This document shows positions 7,210-18,404 of a stretch of DNA of 64,000 nt, piece after piece (within the stretch, counting starts at the first letter, position 1; each line of letters opens with the position of its first letter). Location of the stretch: contig NZ_CP011387.1 in assembly GCF_001644565.1 (NCBI RefSeq), positions 175,001 to 239,000 of the forward strand. Reading direction: 5' to 3'. The notes under the pieces are model-generated. The model was not told where the DNA came from, made no database searches, and saw nothing but the letters and a program-made list of their open reading frames with translations. Made by a program: the position numbers and the translations under genes. The DNA comes from Deinococcus puniceus. Its GTDB lineage: Bacteria > Deinococcota > Deinococci > Deinococcales > Deinococcaceae.

Positions 7210-8760
7210 ATGAAATCAATGCGTTACATCATTACCCGCCCTTGTCTGCAAGAAGGCAGCCTGCGCCTTGCCAAATACATTGAAGGCCATTTTCCTCAGA
7301 GCGGCCCGGCCCAGTTCGTAGATGACCGGGGTCAGGAACACGCCGTGCAGATTGACCGCGAGCGGGGACGGGTATGGGGACTCGGCAGCCTGTACCACGC
7401 CCAGCATTTGGGCGTCAACGACGTGCTGATGCTGACGGCCCTCGCGCCGTCGCGCTATCAGGTGGAGGCCATCGTGAAGCCGCACGCCGTACAGCCGCCC
7501 CCGCGTACCCTGCCCAAAACCCCCGAATCTCGCCGGGTGGTGGTGTCGTCTACGCCGCACGTGCGGGAAGTGCGAATGGAGCGAATTGACGCCGAAGCCG
7601 ACGCGGCCAAACTGGAGAAAGGCCAACAGGAGAACGGCAAGACTGAGCAGGGCCGCACCGAGAGCTCTGAAACCAGAACCGAGATCAGGGCCGAAGCGAA
7701 GGCGGAGTCACGGGACGCCGCCCCCTTGCAGATTTCTCCAGTGCAGCTTCCGGCCACCGAACGCCTGACCGCCCAACTGGTCACGGCCCAAGTTGGACAG
7801 ATGCAGGCTGGACAGGTGCAGGCAGGCCAAGCGGTACAGGCTCCGGCCAGCACCACGGTCAGAATCACGCCCACCCGCAGCGGTCTGAACGGCGTGGTAG
7901 TCGGCGGCAATGGAAGTGGGAACAACGGATACACGAACGGCAACGGGTATGTCAGCGGAAACGGCGTGCCGAGCGGCACCGACTCCAGCCCGTCCCAGCT
8001 CAATCCCACGCAGATCAAGGCGGCTCCGGCCCCAGCGCTGCAGCCGCCTGCAGCTTCTGCCCTGCCGCCTATGCCCACCACCCCGGAAGGCATGGTCACG
8101 GAACTCGCCCGCCTGACCGGATACCGCCTCGATCATCCGGGCGGCGGCCTGCTGCGCCTCACGGCAGAGTTGGGGCCGCAGCACAGCTACACGGTACTTA
8201 TTGCGCCCACGCTGGCGGCCATGGCTCAGGCCGCTTGGAAGGAGGCAGCGGGCGTGCCCGACCTGCACCGCGCCCTTCTCACCACCGAACAGGAACGCCC
8301 CGCCGCTGGAGTGCCCCGCCTGACCGAAGAAGCCTTGGCCGCCCTGACCGAACACGCCCGCCTTGCGCCCATCAGCGCTATAGACCTGCGCGGCTACTGG
8401 CGGGCGGGCAATCTGGACTTGGAAAGTGCCGCCAGCATCGCGGAACTGGTCAGCGCCCACCTCGCCCAGCGCGGCGCGTTTACCTTCGTGCTGCTCACGC
8501 TGTCTCAGCAGCCCGCGCACAGCATCGTCAGTGTGCAGAGGCTCGCGGAACGCCTCGGCAGCGGCGTGAATACCGCCGAACTCACCAGCATTCTAGACAC
8601 CCTCACCCGCGCTCCCTTCTTGGCACTTGCTCCCCTTCCCGGTGGTCAGTACCTCTTGCGCGTGGGCATCAGCGAACTGCTGGGCGACCTGACCGACTAC
8701 TCACAGGGCGTGCGCCGCCGCGTGCGTGCGCCTGCCCAGATCGACATCATCACGGCCTGA
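7210..8760 (+). CDS. Unassigned protein: folded N- and C-terminal domains joined by a low-complexity linker
   Basis: 516 residues, not recognised. The first ~95 residues look like a compact beta-rich domain ([33 protein letters not shown]), whose 'W-G-L-x(6)-H-L-G-V-N-D' spacing recalls B3-like or other pseudobarrel DNA-binding folds; that is only a resemblance. Residues ~100-300 are a Glu/Lys-rich then Gln/Gly/Asn-rich linker including [10 protein letters not shown]. Residues ~300-516 are helical, ending in a region like a winged helix ([24 protein letters not shown]). It has its own consensus promoter and good ribosome-binding site, and a terminator follows, so it is a single-gene unit. Confidence 0.75.
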   Translation: MKSMRYIITRPCLQEGSLRLAKYIEGHFPQSGPAQFVDDRGQEHAVQIDRERGRVWGLGSLYHAQHLGVNDVLMLTALAPSRYQVEAIVKPHAVQPPPRTLPKTPESRRVVVSSTPHVREVRMERIDAEADAAKLEKGQQENGKTEQGRTESSETRTEIRAEAKAESRDAAPLQISPVQLPATERLTAQLVTAQVGQMQAGQVQAGQAVQAPASTTVRITPTRSGLNGVVVGGNGSGNNGYTNGNGYVSGNGVPSGTDSSPSQLNPTQIKAAPAPALQPPAASALPPMPTTPEGMVTELARLTGYRLDHPGGGLLRLTAELGPQHSYTVLIAPTLAAMAQAAWKEAAGVPDLHRALLTTEQERPAAGVPRLTEEALAALTEHARLAPISAIDLRGYWRAGNLDLESAASIAELVSAHLAQRGAFTFVLLTLSQQPAHSIVSVQRLAERLGSGVNTAELTSILDTLTRAPFLALAPLPGGQYLLRVGISELLGDLTDYSQGVRRRVRAPAQIDIITA

Positions 8761-8779
8761 GTTCAAGAATTCAGATAAC

Positions 8780-8829
8780 AGCCTGCACGCTTTCCCCTGA
8801 GTGGCGAGAGTGTGCAGGCTTATGTTTCT
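8780..8829. terminator. Terminator between convergent genes
   Basis: AGCCTGCAC at 8780-8788 pairs with GTGCAGGCT at 8812-8820; inner bases also pair partly. A T-rich tail (TATGTTTCT) follows on the plus strand. It ends the 516-residue gene and faces the convergent gene that stops at 8843. Confidence 0.65.
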
Positions 8830-8842
8830 GAACGGGGGTTTT

Positions 8843-9565
8843 CTAGCGTAGTGTCGCGTAGGCCAGTGTCCACAGCGCGTCTCGGCGGGTGGGTAGGGTG
8901 CAGCTTTGACCGGGCGGGCAGCCTATGAAGGGATTGGGAACGTCTACCGTGCCCGGAACCAGACTTCCCGTGATGGTCAGCGAGTTGGCCGCCTTACTGA
9001 TCAGGGTCAGTTCGCTCAGCGGTTGCAAGGTATTCAGGGTCAGCGGCACGGTGGGAACACCGCTGCGAACAGAGCCTATGCTGACGCTGATCGGGCCCGC
9101 ATAGATTTTCGTGCCGGGTGTGGTGCGGGCCGTGATTTCGTTCAGGGCGCTGCGCCAGCCTGCGCCGTTGGGGTTGCCGGTGCCTGCGCCGCCGTAAATA
9201 GTGGCGACCCGCGCCGCCGGATTCCAGCCGATGCGCTGGCCCGCCAACTGCACCAAGGGGGCCAGAGGGGTCATCAATGCGCCGCCCACACGGGTCAGGG
9301 AGACGGCCTGCTCCGTGCTGGATGGCCCAGCAGCGGTCAGGGTCATGCCCTGCGTGGTGCAGGTCAGCGCCAGCAGATCACAGGCTTCGGTGGGCGGCAC
9401 CAGCACGCGCCCGTTTTGCAGGATGGGCAGCGCGGTCAGGGCATTGACCCACGCCAGATTCTCAAAGCGCACCACGACGGGGGCGCGGTCTGTGGGCGTG
9501 GATGCGGCCTGACTGGTTCCAGCTAAGGCGAGGGCGAGAACAGCAAGAAAAGGGTGTGCAGTCAT
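8843..9565 (-). CDS. Secreted protein with copper-amine-oxidase-N-like (stalk) repeat
   Basis: 240-residue exported protein. A signal peptide is clear (MTAHPFLAVLALALAGTSQA). Residues ~40-125 have the pattern of the copper amine oxidase N-terminal 'stalk' domain: LPILQNGRVLVPP, a middle strand set (MTLTAAGPSS), then GALMTPLAPLVQLAGQRIGWNPAARVATI. These domains are common in Gram-positive and Deinococcus cell-surface proteins and are not enzymes. Two cysteine pairs (CDLLALTC and CPPGQSC) may form disulfides outside the cell. A CGAGGTG ribosome-binding site precedes the ATG. Function unknown. Confidence 0.65.
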   Translation of the reverse strand: MTAHPFLAVLALALAGTSQAASTPTDRAPVVVRFENLAWVNALTALPILQNGRVLVPPTEACDLLALTCTTQGMTLTAAGPSSTEQAVSLTRVGGALMTPLAPLVQLAGQRIGWNPAARVATIYGGAGTGNPNGAGWRSALNEITARTTPGTKIYAGPISVSIGSVRSGVPTVPLTLNTLQPLSELTLISKAANSLTITGSLVPGTVDVPNPFIGCPPGQSCTLPTRRDALWTLAYATLR

Positions 9566-9628
9566 TGGGGCACCTCGGAGACAAGCAACAGAAAAGTGGT
9601 GTTCATGGCTTATGGCTCACAACCAGCC

Positions 9629-10729
9629 CTATTTCAAGAAGACGCTTCCCGTTTCATTGCCCGCGTCCTGAAACTGAATAGACCACTTCGGCCCCTGCCC
9701 GTCGCTGCGGAGGCTTTCTTCGGCCCCAGCTTCAGCCGTTTCCGCACTGGGAAAGGTGCAGTAGCCGCCCGTCTGCTCGGCCACCCAGGGCCCGGCGTCG
9801 GCTTCTGCCCTTCCAATTCGGCTGCCTTGCCAGCGCACGCCTTTCATGTAGCTGCCCGTACTCAGGTTCTGCTGGCCGTACTTCTGCCCGATAGTGGTCA
9901 TGCGCTTGAGGATATTTGCGCCGCCCTCGGCGCTCCAGCCAAAGCGGGCGTCTATCGGCGCACGCAAGGTCAGGGTGGCCGGGGCGCGGTCTTTGCTGGT
10001 TTCGCCCTGCATGTTCATGCTCAGCACGGTCAAGTCGGCGTCCTGTGTGACCCAGAAGGTCAGTTGCGCTTCTTGGCCTGCCAGCAGCCGCCACGGTGCG
10101 CCCCCGGCCTGCTTTTCGTCCGATAAGGTAATGGCGCTGGGGCCGCCCATCTGCTGCACCAAAAAGAACGGTGCCCAGTCGTCCTGCGGCCCGCCCAGAT
10201 AGCGCCCGTGCTGAAATCCGGCGTCCACCGCGCCGCCCTTGCCGCCCCAGCCGCCCACGTACACGAACGCCGTGTCGCCGTGCCCGGCTTCCTTTTCCTC
10301 TTTCATCTCGCCTTTTACGTCGCTGGGCAGGTACACCGTGCTGTGCTGGTAGGCATAACCGGGCTTGGAATACACGCGGCGGTACGGCCCGCTCTTTTCG
10401 TCGCGGCAATGTACGGTCACGCCCTTTTTGCCCGCTGTGTCGTCTTTATCAGGCGTCAGGGCACGCACGAGGCCGCCCAGCAGTCCAGACAGCCCGCCGT
10501 CGTCTGCGGCCTGCATGGGTAGCCCCGTGACTGCATGCAGCGGGAAGCGGTGAAAGCGCAAGGCTCCGGCCAGCGCCGCGCTGTTGGCTGTGATGCCCTG
10601 CGGTGTCAGGATCGCCACATGCTGCGCCTGTGTAGGCGTCAGGTCGCGGGTCAGGCGGTGCAGCAGGGCCGGATCGGGGCCGAAGGCAGGCGGGGGCAAG
10701 GGCGCAGGCGGCGACGTCCAGAGGGTCAT
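9629..10729 (-). CDS. Hypothetical protein, 366 residues
   Basis: Not recognised. No obvious signal peptide or membrane segment in the first 60 residues (MTLWTSPPAPLPPPAFG). The middle is rich in Gly, Lys and Asp, with GGWGGKGGAVDAGFQ and strand-like segments such as QEAQLTFWVTQDADLTVLSMN, so a mostly beta protein is likely. The C-terminus is QDAGNETGSVFLK. The start at 10729 is preceded by TAGGCT at 6 nt, a leaderless promoter; the open frame upstream of it has atypical composition and overlaps a repeat remnant. It is divergent from the cinA operon. Confidence 0.65.
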   Translation of the reverse strand: MTLWTSPPAPLPPPAFGPDPALLHRLTRDLTPTQAQHVAILTPQGITANSAALAGALRFHRFPLHAVTGLPMQAADDGGLSGLLGGLVRALTPDKDDTAGKKGVTVHCRDEKSGPYRRVYSKPGYAYQHSTVYLPSDVKGEMKEEKEAGHGDTAFVYVGGWGGKGGAVDAGFQHGRYLGGPQDDWAPFFLVQQMGGPSAITLSDEKQAGGAPWRLLAGQEAQLTFWVTQDADLTVLSMNMQGETSKDRAPATLTLRAPIDARFGWSAEGGANILKRMTTIGQKYGQQNLSTGSYMKGVRWQGSRIGRAEADAGPWVAEQTGGYCTFPSAETAEAGAEESLRSDGQGPKWSIQFQDAGNETGSVFLK

Positions 10730-10735
10730 GGCGTA

Positions 10736-10741
10736 CAGCCT
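10736..10741 (-). promoter_or_regulatory. Leaderless -10 hexamer of the 366-residue hypothetical
   Basis: TAGGCT on the minus strand, 6 nt (GTACGC) before the ATG at 10729. Confidence 0.55.
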
Positions 10742-10785
10742 AGAGCATCGGCCAAAGCCGGGGCGAGTTGTTGGGCTGGGAAGAC

Positions 10786-10803
10786 GGTCTAAGGGTCTAG
10801 GGT
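10786..10803 (+). repeat. Remnant of dispersed repeat R2
   Basis: TCTAAGGGTCTAGGGTC matches the end of the R2 element at 60,108-60,130 in the same orientation. Only this short tail remains. The rest of 10730-10981 shows no gene. Confidence 0.5.
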
Positions 10804-10981
10804 CAAAGCGCACGGCAACAGCCGCCTGAGAGTGGCTTCCCAGCCTCTGCACAGCTACCTGAACCCGCAGCACAGCCACCAGCAGGCTGCCCCGGCCTAC
10901 ACTCGTCGGGTGAGTCTCCGTTTCCCCTCCATTCTTCCTGCCGATGCTCCTCCGGCACTGGCATCTCGTTTCGTTTTGACC

Positions 10982-10987
10982 TATACT
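10982..10987 (+). promoter_or_regulatory. -10 hexamer of the cinA-ligT-recA operon
   Basis: TATACT ends 14 nt before the cinA ATG; a GAGGTGG ribosome-binding site lies between, so the leader is very short. No clear -35 at standard spacing and no convincing radiation-response palindrome were found. Confidence 0.5.
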
Positions 10988-11001
10988 TGCGTGAGGTGGT
11001 T

Positions 11002-12203
11002 ATGCTGTTAGCAGAAATTATCAGTGTCGGAACAGAGCTGTTGCTGGGCGAAATCGTCGACAGCAATGCCGCGTTCTTGGCCCGCGAATTGGCGGAAAGG
11101 GGGGTCACTTTGCACCGAAAAACTGTGTTGGGAGACAACCTTGGCCGCGTGACCGACGCTATTACGTTGGCGTTGTCGCGGGCTGATCTGGTGATTCTGG
11201 GCGGCGGCCTCGGCCCCACCGACGATGACCTTACCCGCGAAGCTATTGCCGCCGCGCTGGGCGAGACCCCCACCGAAGACCCGCAGCAGATGGCGCACCT
11301 GCGCGGCCTGTACGAAAGCCGGGGCCGCGCCATGCCCGAAGTGAACCGTAAGCAGGCGTGGCTGATTCCCAGTGCCGAAGCTCTCGCCAACCCAGTTGGG
11401 ACGGCTCCCGGTTGGTTTGTGCGTTCTCAAGGCAAACTGATCGTCGCCCTTCCCGGCCCACCCTTTGAGATGCACCGCATGTGGCGCGAACAAGTCTTGC
11501 CGCGCCTGCCCTTGCCAGCCCGCGCCTTTCATGCCGTGACGCTGCATACGCAGGGCATCGGAGAAAGCAACGTGGCGGAACTGTTGGGCGCACTGACCCG
11601 GCAGGCCAACCCGAGTGTGGCCACCTACGCCCGCAAAACCGGTGTGGATGTGCGTGTGGCGGCCAGTGCGCCCACCGCGCAGGAAGCCGAAGCGTTGGCT
11701 TTGCCTGTGCTGGAGGGGGTGCGCGGCCTACTGGCCCGCTGGATTTGGGGCGAAGATTCCGACACGTTGGCCTCGGTGCTGACTCAGGCCCTAGGCACGC
11801 GCACCCTCGGCGTCATCGAGGCGGGCAGCGGCGGCACGGTCTGTGCGGCTTTGGCGGATGCACCGGGCTTTCTGGACGCCGCTGTGACCGTAGACCACGC
11901 CCGCCTGATTACGCTGGGCCTGACCCCCATTACGCTGAATGCACACGGCGTGGTCAGCGAGCAGGCCGCCCGCGAACTGGCCGCCGGAGCGCGTGAATAT
12001 CTGGGCGCGGCGGTGGGCTTGGCCGTAGTCACAGCCACAGCAGGCGAACTGGCCGGACAAACTTACATTGCGCTGGACACGGATGGTCTGCAGAAAACGG
12101 CCCATATCAACTGGCCCGGAGACGCTCCCCAAGTGCGCGAACGAGCAGCGATGGCGGCACTTGCCTTGGCCCTCCGCAGCCTGCAAACCCGTGAGGTACA
12201 GGC

Positions 12204-12207
<4 letters not shown>
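11002..12207 (+). CDS. cinA: CinA, competence/damage-inducible protein
   Basis: 401-residue two-domain protein. The N-terminal ~170 residues form the MoaB/MogA-like COG1058 domain (AEIISVGTELLLGEIVDSN; GGLGPTDDDLTREA), which in homologues hydrolyses ADP-ribose. The C-terminal part (~residues 245-400) is the CinA-C domain, an NMN amidase in bacterial relatives (LGVIEAGSGGTVCAALAD). It thus probably salvages pyridine nucleotides. The ATG at 11002 is preferred to a TTG five codons upstream because the ribosome-binding site GAGGTGG and the family N-terminus fit it. In Deinococcus cinA heads the damage-induced recA operon; the same order is seen here. Confidence 0.93.
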
Positions 12208-12923
<716 letters not shown>

Positions 12924-13000
12924 CCCACCATCCCCCTGAACACCGTTCTTCCGCCCGCGCCCACAGCACCCTATAGGCCGCAGCCCCCAAGGAGTACACC

Positions 13001-14083
<1,083 letters not shown>

Positions 14084-14214
14084 TTCCCAGCCTGTAGCCC
14101 GCGCTCCCTCCGCCTTTTGACGGATGCGCGGGCAAGGGCCGCCGCCTAAGCTGTAGTCACGCTTGCGCCGGGGCACTCCTCACAACGGAAGGCATCGACA
14201 ACCCAGCGCAAGAC

Positions 14215-14249
14215 GCCCCCGCCTGCAGTGCAGAAGCGGGGGCTTTTTT
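14215..14249 (+). terminator. Rho-independent terminator of the recA operon
   Basis: GCCCCCGC at 14215-14222 pairs with GCGGGGGC at 14236-14243, followed by TTTTTT. The loop contains CTGCA-G-TGCAG, itself self-complementary. The stretch 14084-14214 holds another hairpin (CCCGCGC...GCGCGGG) without a T run. Confidence 0.85.
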
Positions 14250-14261
14250 GGTGGTGATGTT

Positions 14262-14317
14262 ATGGCCCAAAGCTGATGGCCCAAAGCTGATGGCCCGAAG
14301 CTCATGGCCCAGCGCCG
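14262..14317. repeat. Short tandem repeat, four 14-bp units
   Basis: Units of ATGGCCCAAAGCTG at 14262, 14276, 14290 and 14304. The first two are identical, the third has two changes, the fourth keeps only ATGGCCCA. It lies between the recA terminator and the bioY stop codon. Confidence 0.8.
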
Positions 14318-14321
14318 ATCT

Positions 14322-14921
14322 TTAGCTCTCTTTGCGTCCCACAAGTCCCCAAGCCGCAGGCAGCAGCAGCGCGGCCAGCCCCAGCTTCAGGGTGTCACCG
14401 ATCAGGAAAGGGGTCAGGCCCGCCGCGAACAGGGCGTTGCCCTCCAGTCCGGTCAGGATGCTGAGGCCGGGCAGACCTAAGGCGTAAATGACGACGCTGC
14501 CTGCCAGCATGGCTAAGCAGGTGCCGAGGAACTTGCGGTCTAGGGCGTAGCGCTGCACCAACAAGCCTACTAGTGCGGCGGCGAAGGGGTAGCTGAGCAG
14601 GTAGCCGAGGCTGGCCCGCACCTTGCCCGTAGGCGCGTACAGGCCCGCGCTGCCCCCGGCGAACATAGGGAGGCCCACCGCTCCGGCCACCACGTACAGG
14701 GCCAGCGCCGCAAAGGCCCGTTTCCAGCCCAGCGCCGCGCCCACCAGCAGCACGCCCAGCGTTTGAAGGGTCAGGGGCACAGGTTGCAGCGGAATTTCGA
14801 CCTGAGCCAGCAGGCCCACGAAGGCCGCGCCGCCTACGATCAGGGCGATATCACGGGTAATGGAGCGGCTGGGCGCGAGGGTTTGGGCCAACGTGGGAAA
14901 GCGGGGTGCAGCGTGCGTCAT
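14322..14921 (-). CDS. bioY: BioY, biotin transporter substrate-binding (S) component
   Basis: 199-residue membrane protein that captures biotin as the S component of an ECF-type importer. Six hydrophobic helices and the BioY pattern are visible: VEIPLQPVPLTLQTLGVLLVG near residue 50, then AGAVGLPMFAGGSAGL and TGKVRASLGYLLSYPFAA. The ATG at 14921 has an AGGAGT ribosome-binding site; the frame extends upstream but overlaps birA and lacks family similarity. It is 49 nt downstream of birA on the same strand, so biotin uptake and biotin ligation are probably co-expressed. No EcfA/EcfT genes are nearby; some BioY proteins work alone or share a module. Confidence 0.93.
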   Translation of the reverse strand: MTHAAPRFPTLAQTLAPSRSITRDIALIVGGAAFVGLLAQVEIPLQPVPLTLQTLGVLLVGAALGWKRAFAALALYVVAGAVGLPMFAGGSAGLYAPTGKVRASLGYLLSYPFAAALVGLLVQRYALDRKFLGTCLAMLAGSVVIYALGLPGLSILTGLEGNALFAAGLTPFLIGDTLKLGLAALLLPAAWGLVGRKES

Positions 14922-14970
14922 GGGAACTCCTGTGGGTCTGAGAGAGGCTGAATTGGGGTGTGAATGAATC

Positions 14971-15930
14971 TTAGCTGGATTGGGGAATGGGGGAGGCCAG
15001 TGGCCCGACAAGCTGCCCCACCAGTTGCACGTCGCCCGCGCTGATCGTGATGACTTCGCCGCTGGAAATCTGCACCAACAAGCTGCCCTGAGCGTCGATG
15101 TCCAGCGCCGTGCCTGCCACCGGGCCACGCGGCGTTTGCACCTGCACCGGTTGGCCTAGGGTCACGCTGGCCTGCCGCCACGCCGCCAAAATCTGCGCGG
15201 GCGGTTGCGCCAGCCAGTGCTCCAGCGCCGCCAACAGGTCGGCCAACAGGCGGGCGCGGGTCAGGCCGGGCCTCCATTCCGTCAGGCAAGCGGCCCCGTC
15301 TGGTGCGGCAGACACGTTGATGCCGATGCCCAGCACCGCCCGCCGGACTTCCTCGCCGCGTAGGTCGGCTTCCAGCAAAATGCCTGCCAGCTTGCGGCCA
15401 TCCGCTGCAAGGAGGTCGTTGGGCCACTTCAAACCACACGGCAGACCACCTATTCGGGCCGCTGCCTGCACCGCCACCCCCGCCGCCAAAGGAATCAGCG
15501 CCAGTTCGGGCAAGGTCAGACCATGCAGCAGCACACTGAAGACCAGCGTGCCGTGCGTGGTCTCCCAGGCCCGCCCGCGCCTGCCCCGGCCCGCGCTTTG
15601 GCGTTCGGCCACCACGACTGCGCCGTGTGGGGCCGGGTCGTCGGCATCGTCGGCCCAAGCGCGGGCCACGTCCTGCGTGCTGGTCACGGTTCCGGCGTAG
15701 CGCAGGGCTTGCCCGAAGGTGTGGGTGGTGAGCAGAGGGGCCACCAAAGCAGGCGCAGGCGTGCCTACCGCCAGTGCATATCCCTCACGGGAAACGACGA
15801 CGGGCACGCCGTCTTCTTCCAGCCGCCGCGCCAGCGTGTTTACTGTGACGCGCCCCACGCCCAGCCGTGCCCCCAATGCCTCCCCCGATTGAGGAAAGTC
15901 GGAGAGCAGCGGCAGCAAGCGTGTGGGCAC
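14971..15930 (-). CDS. birA: Biotin-[acetyl-CoA-carboxylase] ligase, BirA type with N-terminal HTH
   Basis: About 319 residues. The enzyme makes biotinyl-AMP and transfers biotin to the carboxylase carrier protein. A winged-helix domain opens the protein (EALGARLGVGRVTVNTLARRLEEDG), so it may also repress biotin genes. The catalytic domain has the SAGRGRRGRAWE biotin/ATP loop and the GLKWPNDLLAADGRKLAGIL stretch. The C-terminal SH3-like cap ends in SSGEVITISAGDVQLV. The GTG at 15930 gives a natural N-terminus (VPTRLLPLL); a TTG 12 codons earlier is possible. Upstream of the GTG is TAAAAC, a weak leaderless -10. Confidence 0.92.
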   Translation of the reverse strand: MPTRLLPLLSDFPQSGEALGARLGVGRVTVNTLARRLEEDGVPVVVSREGYALAVGTPAPALVAPLLTTHTFGQALRYAGTVTSTQDVARAWADDADDPAPHGAVVVAERQSAGRGRRGRAWETTHGTLVFSVLLHGLTLPELALIPLAAGVAVQAAARIGGLPCGLKWPNDLLAADGRKLAGILLEADLRGEEVRRAVLGIGINVSAAPDGAACLTEWRPGLTRARLLADLLAALEHWLAQPPAQILAAWRQASVTLGQPVQVQTPRGPVAGTALDIDAQGSLLVQISSGEVITISAGDVQLVGQLVGPLASPIPQSS

Positions 15931-16015
15931 GTTCAGTGTTTTAGACCAAATGCTGAACGAAGGCAATGAACCCGGTTCAGCGTGGGTGTGGTAGGGCGCT
16001 GACGTGCCGGGTGGA

Positions 16016-16131
16016 GCGTGGAGCCGTCAAATGAATCTCTAGGGCTGTGTTCAAAGTTCACACCTAACAACCCTGATCTTTCTGCCCACCCGCGCTTTTC
16101 CCACGATCCACGATCCACCTACCACGTTCCA
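16016..16131 (+). repeat. Dispersed repeat R3, copy 1
   Basis: ~110-bp non-coding element containing AATGAATCTCTAGG, CCCTGATCTTTCTGCCCACC and CGCTTTTCCCACGATCCACG. Similar copies are at 46,142-46,247 and 61,764-61,868. It fills most of the gap between birA and the metalloenzyme gene. Confidence 0.65.
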
Positions 16132-16143
16132 GCCCCCACCCTC

Positions 16144-16149
16144 TACACT
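16144..16149 (+). promoter_or_regulatory. Leaderless -10 hexamer of the metalloenzyme gene
   Basis: TACACT, then 6 nt (CCCCCT) and ATG at 16156. Confidence 0.6.
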
Positions 16150-16155
16150 CCCCCT

Positions 16156-17055
16156 ATGCCCTCCGCCCTGCTCTGGCTCGCCCTTGACGGCGTGGGCCAT
16201 CCCCTCGACGCGGTGGGGCCAGACTCTATTTGGGATCAGCCGCTCTCTACGCTACGGCCCCTGATCGACGCGGGTCAGGCGCTCGATACCACTCTGGGCG
16301 TGCCGGGGCTGCCGCAATCGGGCACGGGGCAGGCGTGCTGGCTCACTGGAATAGACGCTGTGCGTGTGATGGGCGAGCATTTTGGGCCGCATCCGGGGCC
16401 GACATTGCAGCGCCTTCTGCGGGAATCGGCGCTTCCAGTGCGGCTGGCGCAGGTGGGGGCAAGGGTGGCCCTCGCCAACCACTACCCACCCCCGTACTTC
16501 GAAGCGCAGGCGCGGCGGCCCCGCATGGGCTGTTTTCCGTTCTCTTTTCTGGCTGCCGGAAGCCCCCTGAACCCGCCCGGTGTGCCGCCCGTGCCTGCCA
16601 CGCTGGGCCTCAGCTACGCCGAACCTTGGCCGCCAGTTCGTCCACTGGACGAGATGTTTCGCCTCGGCGAGAGCTTGGCCGCCAGTGCCCAAACACACGA
16701 TTTGTTGGCGGCAGACCTGTGGTTCAGCGATTCCCTAGGCCATCTCGGGAGCCTGCCCACCCGTCCGGCGGTGGCGGCAGCGGCGCGGGCCTACTTGGCG
16801 CGGGTAGACGCGCTGCTGGCCGGGGCTTTGCAGGTCGGGGCGCGGGTGCTGCTCACCTCCGATCATGGCAATGCCGAGAACCTGACCGTCAAGGCCCATA
16901 CGCTGGCCCGCGTTCCCTTTGCAGCGGCGGGCCTGCAGCTGCCAAACGCAGGCAATGTGGTAGAGGCTGGCCGCGCCCTCGCAGAGAGCTTCAGCCTGCC
17001 GCCGTTGACGGCAAAATCTCACACTGACTCCCAACTCGGCCCCACCAGCCCCTGA
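16156..17055 (+). CDS. Phosphomutase-like metalloenzyme of the alkaline phosphatase superfamily
   Basis: 299 residues. The fold is suggested by an N-terminal metal-binding strand ([12 protein letters not shown]), a [15 protein letters not shown] nucleophile-type loop as in cofactor-independent phosphoglycerate mutases and phosphopentomutases, a middle Asp pair ([14 protein letters not shown]) and the C-terminal SDHGNAENL metal site typical of this superfamily. It is shorter than true iPGM (~510) or phosphopentomutase (~390), so the substrate is unknown. The start at 16156 is set by the leaderless -10. It is convergent with trpF across the DnaA-box cluster. Confidence 0.72.
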   Translation: MPSALLWLALDGVGHPLDAVGPDSIWDQPLSTLRPLIDAGQALDTTLGVPGLPQSGTGQACWLTGIDAVRVMGEHFGPHPGPTLQRLLRESALPVRLAQVGARVALANHYPPPYFEAQARRPRMGCFPFSFLAAGSPLNPPGVPPVPATLGLSYAEPWPPVRPLDEMFRLGESLAASAQTHDLLAADLWFSDSLGHLGSLPTRPAVAAAARAYLARVDALLAGALQVGARVLLTSDHGNAENLTVKAHTLARVPFAAAGLQLPNAGNVVEAGRALAESFSLPPLTAKSHTDSQLGPTSP

Positions 17056-17058
17056 AAG

Positions 17059-17862
<804 letters not shown>

Positions 17863-17866
<4 letters not shown>

Positions 17867-18117
17867 TCTGACCTGTCTGCCTTCAGTTGGGATTCTAGTT
17901 GTGTCACACGGTCTTCTAGGCTGCGGGTGCGGCGGATCAGGGCCAGCAGCAGCAGCGCGTAATGGTCGTACAGTTTGGGCCGTTCCATGCGGGCCTCACC
18001 CGACATCCAGTCGCCCAAGAGCCGCTCGGCCTGCGCCAACACCTCGTCGTCGGGCACGTCGCGGTAATTGCGCGAGCCTAGGATTTCGCGGGCAAAGTTC
18101 AGTTCGTGGTCGGGCAT
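17863..18117 (-). CDS. Small helical protein, co-transcribed with trpF
   Basis: 84 residues, not recognised. It has no signal peptide or membrane segment. The sequence is largely helical with a heptad-like C-terminus ([25 protein letters not shown]), suggesting a short coiled coil and oligomerisation. The ATG at 18117 is the most likely start. The frame stays open upstream, but that part overlaps repeat R2 sequence. Its stop overlaps the trpF start. Confidence 0.7.
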
Positions 18118-18198
18118 AGGCCTATTTTGCGGGATAGCGGGGGAGGCGTTGGTGCGAAGGGCGTCTAAGGTGCTGGAGCGGGGGAGTCTTCCCGGTGG

Positions 18199-18402
18199 CC
18201 CCCTCACCCCGCTGCTTTGGCAGCGCCCCTCTCTGCTGCGCAGCTCTCCGAGTCCCGCAAGGGGCGAGGGCAAAGGGCAAGACCAAAGAGCTTGGTTTGG
18301 CTCCCTCTCCCTTGAAGGGGGAGGGCCGGGGAGGGGGTGGATGAGCGCCAGCGATTGCCTTTGCAGCGATTGCCTGTGCTTAGACCCTAGACCCTTAGAC
18401 GC
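18199..18402 (+). repeat. Dispersed repeat R2, partial copy
   Basis: Shares with the R2 copies the stretch TCTCTGCTGCGCAGCTCT, the C-tract block, and the tail GCGATTGCC...TTAGACCCTAGACCCTTAGA. The central GGCCCGCGCGTTTCACG core is missing. It fills the 287-bp gap between the 84-residue gene and cobT. Confidence 0.6.
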
Positions 18403-18404
18403 AC

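Noticed and set aside
10960..11001. Possible radiation/desiccation response motif before cinA
   Set aside because: The sequence around TTTTGACCTATA matches the 17-bp palindrome consensus, as remembered, at only about half the positions and is not symmetric.
14262..14317. CRISPR-like array
   Set aside because: Units are 14 bp and contiguous with no spacers, and no cas genes are present.
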